Below, piece after piece: positions 58,966-64,000 of a stretch of DNA of 64,000 bases. The stretch covers positions 250,501-314,500 of the forward strand of contig NC_084886.1 in assembly GCF_958979055.1 (NCBI RefSeq), in the 5' to 3' direction. The translations under genes and the position numbers were made by a program. Position 1 is the first letter of the stretch, and each line of letters begins with the position of its first letter. The notes below the pieces were generated by a model. It worked only from the letters and a program-made list of their open reading frames with translations, did no database searches and was not told the origin of the DNA. The DNA comes from Alnus glutinosa (Eukaryota; Streptophyta; Magnoliopsida; Fagales; Betulaceae).

Positions 58966-61900
58966 TCAGAAATACGAAGATTGGTCTGGAAGAATCTTCA
59001 TTTGCCTAAGCACCAAAGCTGCTTTTTTCTTTAGTTCAGCATCATGCAGAAGCTGGATGAGGATCCTCTCTGACCGCTGAAATAATGTATCGGTGATCTG
59101 TGTATTCCTTAGGATCTTCTGGAAGAGGTCTAAGGCTTTTGTTTTGGCAGCCAAGGAACCCTTCTCCAGGACTTGTAGAATGGCCACCACTCCCTGGCTA
59201 TCAACAATGGCTGCAGTTGCACGAGACAGTGTGCTATGCTCTGTTAGCAATGTTTCGAGTGCCATTATAGCAGCCTCCACTGCACCGGACTCTGTCTCAC
59301 TCAAAGTTCGCACCAGTGGCTTCACTGCATCTGCCTTGACAAGGCAGAATGTATCTCTAGGTGAACAGGCAGCACCATGAACAGAACATATACTTACATT
59401 CTCTGAAGAGGTTGAGCAACACCAAGACATGTTTGTTAGGAGCTTCATCAGTGGCATAGAGTGTTTGGCCTGCTTTGCCACGATGGTTGCATCATAGATT
59501 GACTGGCTCGTGGATTGGGATAGTTTGGCAAGTGCAATGGCTGCCCGCTGCTTGGCAAGTGAGCTTCCCCTGGAGAGAACACGAACTAGTGATGGGTACA
59601 GTTCAAGTTTGCCCACTTGCCTCTGAAGTTCAGGTTTGGTAGGTTCTGTGTATCGTAAAAGTGCAGCCAGAGCATTTTCTAGTAAAGAAGTGCCAGGAGC
59701 CATGTTTCCATCAGTTTCCTCATCGGCATTGCAAATCACCTCATGAATGGCTTTTAATGTGTCTGATTTGCGGAGAATCTCATCAATATCAACATCATCA
59801 CTGGGAAGCTGGCTGATGATTCCAGCAGCAATTGACCTTTCTTCAATATCTGGTGAAGAGGTGAGGATGCCTGCCAGGGTGGTGATTGCTGTTTCTTTTG
59901 CAGGAGACGGGGGTAGTGGAGCCCCAGCAGGATGACCTTCAGAAATGCAGTATATGAGCCTCATTGTCCACCGCTTCACCACAGGCTGGTCACTGTGAAG
60001 CAAAGAGAAGAGTTGCCCAACTGCATCTTCATCTGATCGAATTAGGTTTTGAGCTGTCTCAGATTTTTGGCTGAGCTCAACCAGCAGGTGTAAGAACTGA
60101 ACCTTAGTTTTAGGATCAGAACTGGCTACAACATGCAGAAGGAGACTCACATTGTGCTTTGATTGCAGTTCCTGCAAGCCCCGATATTTCTGAAGTTCAA
60201 GTTGCTGACTGGCTCCAATCAGTAGAGCGAGAATCCTAGCTGCTTCTTCTTTCTCATGTGGGTCAGACCTGGCAAATGAAATGAGACCAAGCAAATGTGG
60301 TATTGTAACAGGGTCTTTCAGAAGTCGCTTTACCATCCTGGGGTACTCTACGAGCTTTGTGATAGATCTGAGGCAAGCTACTTTGCATGCTGGGGCACTA
60401 GAAGAGAGCATCTGGACTAAATTATGTATGAACTGCTTGTTTTTTAAGTCCTCAATGCTGCTCTCCTTGAGTTGCATCTCTATCAATGCTGCAGCCATCA
60501 ATGTTCTGGTCTCTTGAGGTCCTGCAAGAAGAGATCCAGGTTGGTATATGGTTTGCCAGTTGGTAGGTATCATATGGAATATAATATTACCTTGGTTGAA
60601 GCGAGTCACAAATGGTTGGAAGTGTCCGACTTCAGCCATCTTGACCACAAAATGTGTGTTGGAGGAGAGGTTCTGCAACACTTTGTGGGCTTTCTGTGAA
60701 ATGTCAAGGTTATTGTTAGCGAGTAAAGAAACCAAAAGAGGAATGCAATCTTTTGTATTTCCAATTTTCTCCGCATGGGTTTCTCTTTCTGACAGCTCCA
60801 ACAAGATTGCAATGGCATCAGGTTCTGTGCCATCTTTATATATCTGCTTCACGATGCAACGAACAGCCCCGGCTTTAATAATGGTTTCCTGCAAGTTCCA
60901 AGCAACAAAAGTTCTTACATTAAGTTGGGTTAAAGATGAAATGGAAATGTGATGAGTTAATACTATTACTCACCATTTGCTTACCTGATGATTATCACAA
61001 TATTTAGCTAGGTAGTAGAGGCATTTTAGTGCTGCTGCACTGTTTAGCCTTTTGTCTTTTAGGATCTCCACCAACTTTGGTATGAGTCCTTCCTCTGCAA
61101 ATTTGGCTGCATATGAAGGTACCTCCAGCAAAACTTGCATATTCTCTAATGCCCTTTTCTGTCTGGAAAGGTCATTTGAGGTGATTCCAGGCACTGCAGC
61201 TTGGAATTTTAAGTCCATATCCCGCTGTTTCCATTCTTCTATAGAGTTTCGAAGGGAAAGATTTGGAGTAAGGTCCATAGATGGGAGCTCCTGTTTGCAG
61301 GTAGGGCACTTTCTCTCTCCTCTTCTGAAGTGTTCCTGAATTGCTTTCCTCTCAAAGCTGTGGCCACAAAGGACTGCAACTGGATCTGTCATCATCTCGT
61401 TGCACAATGGACATATGAATGAATCAATTGGGTACTGCTGGTGGTATGTGGCAATTATGTCGTCCTGTGGCCTTGTAACAATTTCTGTACTGTACAAGAA
61501 CTGTATCAACTGTGATAACTGAAGTGCCTCTGCCTGCTTCTTTTGATCTTCCATTTCTTCTTTCTCCTGCTTCAGAAGCTCCAGTTCATTTTGTACCATG
61601 GATGCATTCATACTAGCACCAACAGCTTCTGCAATCTTTTCCAGGAGCTTTTCAGCATTCTCCTGATTCTTACAGTTCTGGGATATTGAATCCTCTATTT
61701 CTGAAGCAATTTTGTCTGTTGCTAGTGCTGACTGAAACTCCATTGTGCTCAGATTGTCAATGATCTGGTTAGTCTTATTCTTCAAGTTCAGGGCGATGTC
61801 AAGATTGATCAGCTGAAACGAGGAAATGGCCTTGGCAATATCTTTTGCCACATCCTGCATCTGCAAGAGTATTGAGTGTGACTTAAATAAGAGACGGATG

Positions 61901-62199
61901 CGGCTTCCAGATTTGTAATCTTTAATGATCTTGCAGGCTTTTTCCAGCTGAAAACTCAAGGTCTCTAATGCAGCTCTTGTGGATTCTGAACCTGTTGCAT
62001 CAACAATTTTCTGGGCATTCAGCGAGCCAAAGAGGACTTTCAGCTCAAAAATAATCTTGGAGAATTCCTGAAAGCTGCCCTTGTTAAGCACCACAACACT
62101 TGTTTCACTTGCAAGTTCCATCGCCTGTTGTGTTACCTCATTCCATAGTTGTTGCAGTAGTGCCATCCCTCCATCCATGATTCCTACATTGAAGTCCAT
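58966..62199 (-). CDS. U-box/ARM-repeat E3 ubiquitin ligase (PUB42/43/44 clade), three coding exons
   Basis: Exons 62199-60985, 60888-60591, 60521-58966 (3069 nt, 1022 residues). The N-terminal helical region (about 10-245) is the UND-type domain of plant U-box proteins. The U-box (about 257-330) reads YPIDSFICPLCNEMMTDPVA, VLCGHSFERKAIQEH, CPTCKQELPSMDLTPNLSLR. About ten armadillo repeats follow to the end, starting RQKRALENMQVLLE. The E3 binds an E2 through the U-box and targets through the ARM array; the clade includes SAUL1/PUB44, a regulator of senescence and plasma-membrane-linked immunity. The long form (over 1000 residues) is the size of PUB42. Intron 2 is 69 nt, stop-free and in phase; the family alignment FNQ-GPQETR shows it is an intron. 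Confidence 0.92.
60522..60590 (-). other. 69-nt stop-free intron of the U-box gene
   Basis: Donor CCAAG|GTAATA and acceptor CTTGCAG|GACC. Its length is divisible by three and contains no stop, so retention would add 23 residues (starting GNIIFHM) to an ARM repeat. Confidence 0.85.
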
Positions 62200-62620
62200 T
62201 GAATTATCTGAAGTTGCTGAAATTTGAAGGTCTGGATTGGGTATCTTGATCTCCCTATTAGATCAGTCAATTTCACCAATAATTCATAGCAACTCGATTT
62301 GCATCCAGCCCTGCAAACCCTAAAATCAGAAAACATTTAGGATTTGAAGCTGCAGTACAAAGCTGGACTACACTAAATATTACTTTCATCATGCCCGCTC
62401 TTTTTACTGGCAGGTTGTCTATGTTGCTGGAAAGCGATGATGCAGTACTGTATTTTGAAGCATTTTTTATGAAGGCGGTATTGCTAATGATTATATTTAT
62501 AGGGATCAAAATTGGGTAAGTAATTAGTCATGGACTCATGGTTACTCCTAGTCCCTAGAGAAAGTAAGTCGGCTTAGTGAGCAATGCTTTCACAATATTT
62601 TCTAAAAGAAAATTATTAGA
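62200..62620 (-). promoter_or_regulatory. 5' leader and core promoter of the U-box gene
   Basis: The minus strand has CTATAAATATAATC (plus 62494-62503), about 295 bp upstream of the start codon, a likely TATA element with a leader of about 265 nt. Confidence 0.45.
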
Positions 62621-64000
62621 ATTCATTTGCTGAGATTACTAGAATTAAATAGAAATTGTTCGTTGAAGAAGGTAAACGATACATTTAGCAGTAAAGGTCA
62701 TGTAAATTCAAAATCCTCAGGAAGAAAAAGAAGAAACTCAAAAAAGAAATATGAGGAGGAGCTGGAGGTTGTCTCACCTGTAGAGCTGGTTCGTTCTCAA
62801 GGCAAATCCAGAGCAAAAATTCCCTCTTCAATTCGTTTCGTCTCTCCAGTTGATATGACGAAGTACCAAGCCTGCGGAGTTATTGGTTACTATTGACTTT
62901 CTGAAAACGGAGTTATTTGGCAAAGCGCAGTTATTTGTGCTGGACTACAAACAAATAGTTGTGTAAAATAGACAGACATGGAAAATGTGTGGAGGATTCT
63001 ATTGAAGACGATCGAGAGGATGCAAAGAGAGAAGGAGTGTGAATTCCCAATTGGGGTGGTCAGTCGGTCAAATTCAAACGATGAGAAAAGGTCCTGGCTT
63101 TTGGGATGGAAAATGAACGGGAAATTGTGGTGCTGTGTCTGGGACCAGTTGAATGGATCGTATGTGGACGCGTAAAAGAGCAGCCACGTGGTCACTAGTT
63201 AATTTGTTGGGGGCCTGGGGGGACTTTTTAAGCGCGTTGGCTAGCTTTACATATCATTTGACATTTAGCAACACAACGAATTAGAAGATAAAAATTAAGA
63301 GTAATGATTCACTATCACTTAAATATATAATTTTTTATCACTTTATTTATGTGGTAAGGTGGTTCTTCACCTTAATTTATTTTTAAAAAATAAAAAAACT
63401 CAAAAAGTTGTGGAGGACCATCTTGCCACATAGACAAGGTGGTGAAAAGTTGAATATTTAGGTGGCATTGAATCATTATTCAAAAATTAAAAGGGCTGGG
63501 ATATATGTTGTCCACAACTTCAAGACACGTGTCGGTATCTTTAATGTGTTTTAAAGTTGTACATTAATTATGTATTTGTTGTATTTTTAATATTTTTTAA
63601 AAATAAATAATCTATTAAATTATTTGGAAAAGTGATTCATGCAATACAAGTACACAATTTTAAAGCACATTGAGGTGGAGTCTACACATGTAAATCTCCC
63701 AAATATGCCTTAAAGTTGTACATCGATAATGCACTTATTGTAATTCTAGCATTGCCCTTGACGGTTGACCCTGTTTATCATATAAAATTGACACTCATTT
63801 CATATTATCTAAATTGCCACTGGCTCGCTGGCTTATTAGACCCATGTTTCACTGTTTCAGTCTTTGCTTGGAAGTTTCATTTTCATCGCCGAGAGTCCAA
63901 GACGGCAAGACCAATTCCACCACGTGATGTACGCACGTCAGCGCCAACATCATCAAGATTCAATTGGCCAGTGGCCACCAATTAACGGATCAGGAGAGTC
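62621..64000. other. Gene-free right end
   Basis: Short plus-strand frames at 62627-62896 and 62978-63175 have no recognisable domain and could be upstream-region DNA or remnants. The rest is A/T-rich. Several near-identical AAAGTTGTACAT blocks occur (63552, 63712). Confidence 0.4.

Noticed and set aside
58966-60894. Single continuous exon for the U-box C-terminal part
   Set aside because: Family alignment FNQ-GPQETR and good splice borders show a 69-nt intron, and the true exon begins at 60888 after CAG.
62627-63175. Short plus-strand frames near the right end
   Set aside because: No domain, start context or intron structure; no support beyond length.
1-64000. CRISPR arrays, operons, prokaryotic signals
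   Set aside because: The window is eukaryotic plant DNA; direct repeats seen are tandem duplications, microsatellites or transposon parts.

Overview
The window is plant nuclear DNA, almost certainly from a (probably woody) core eudicot. Evidence: AT-rich intergenic DNA with long A/T tracts and (TA)n arrays; multi-exon genes with GT-AG introns; plant-only protein families (HAK5-type K+ transporter, IDD zinc finger, ARM/U-box E3, DUF761, HYDRA1 sterol isomerase); and a rich set of plant transposon relics (LINEs, SINE, Copia-type solo LTR, Cassandra solo LTR, MULE- and hAT-type MITEs, a Pack-MULE). The species cannot be named from the sequence alone.

Layout. 1-5.2 kb: transposon graveyard (fold-back MITE, TA-rich MITE, scrambled LINE relic, MULE-MITE, hAT-like element). 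6.3-7.1 kb (-): DUF761 gene. 8.47 kb: tRNA-derived SINE with a perfect 15-bp target-site duplication. 11.1-12.0 kb (-): C2-domain SRC2-like gene. 12.9-15.05 kb (-): four-exon HYD1. 18.6-22.7 kb (+): five-exon DHHC protein S-acyltransferase. 23.1-25.0 kb (-): three-exon IDD transcription factor with a GC-AG intron, tail-to-tail with the S-acyltransferase. 26.67-27.16 kb: Copia-type solo LTR. 27.3-31.8 kb (-): nine-exon HAK5. 35.1-37.5 kb: Pack-MULE carrying fragments of SHORT-ROOT, subtilase and AAA-ATPase genes, itself hit by a Cassandra solo LTR. 42.8-44.9 kb (+): intronless PRP28/RH21 DEAD-box helicase. 47.2-51.2 kb: a LINE copy with intact TSD beside an older LINE that contains a precise hAT-like MITE insertion. 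55.8-56.55 kb (-): four-exon small B12D/MLRQ-like mitochondrial gene. 59.0-62.2 kb (-): U-box/ARM E3 ligase (PUB42/43/44 clade) with a 69-nt stop-free intron.

The genes are independent housekeeping or regulatory loci, not a cluster: sterol synthesis, protein S-acylation, transcription, K+ uptake, splicing, a respiratory-type small protein and ubiquitination. The most unusual structure is the nested Pack-MULE/Cassandra composite, which joins pieces of three unrelated host genes in one orientation between long terminal inverted repeats. Exon borders were derived by hand from splice sites and family alignments from memory; every multi-exon model given closes to an exact number of codons.
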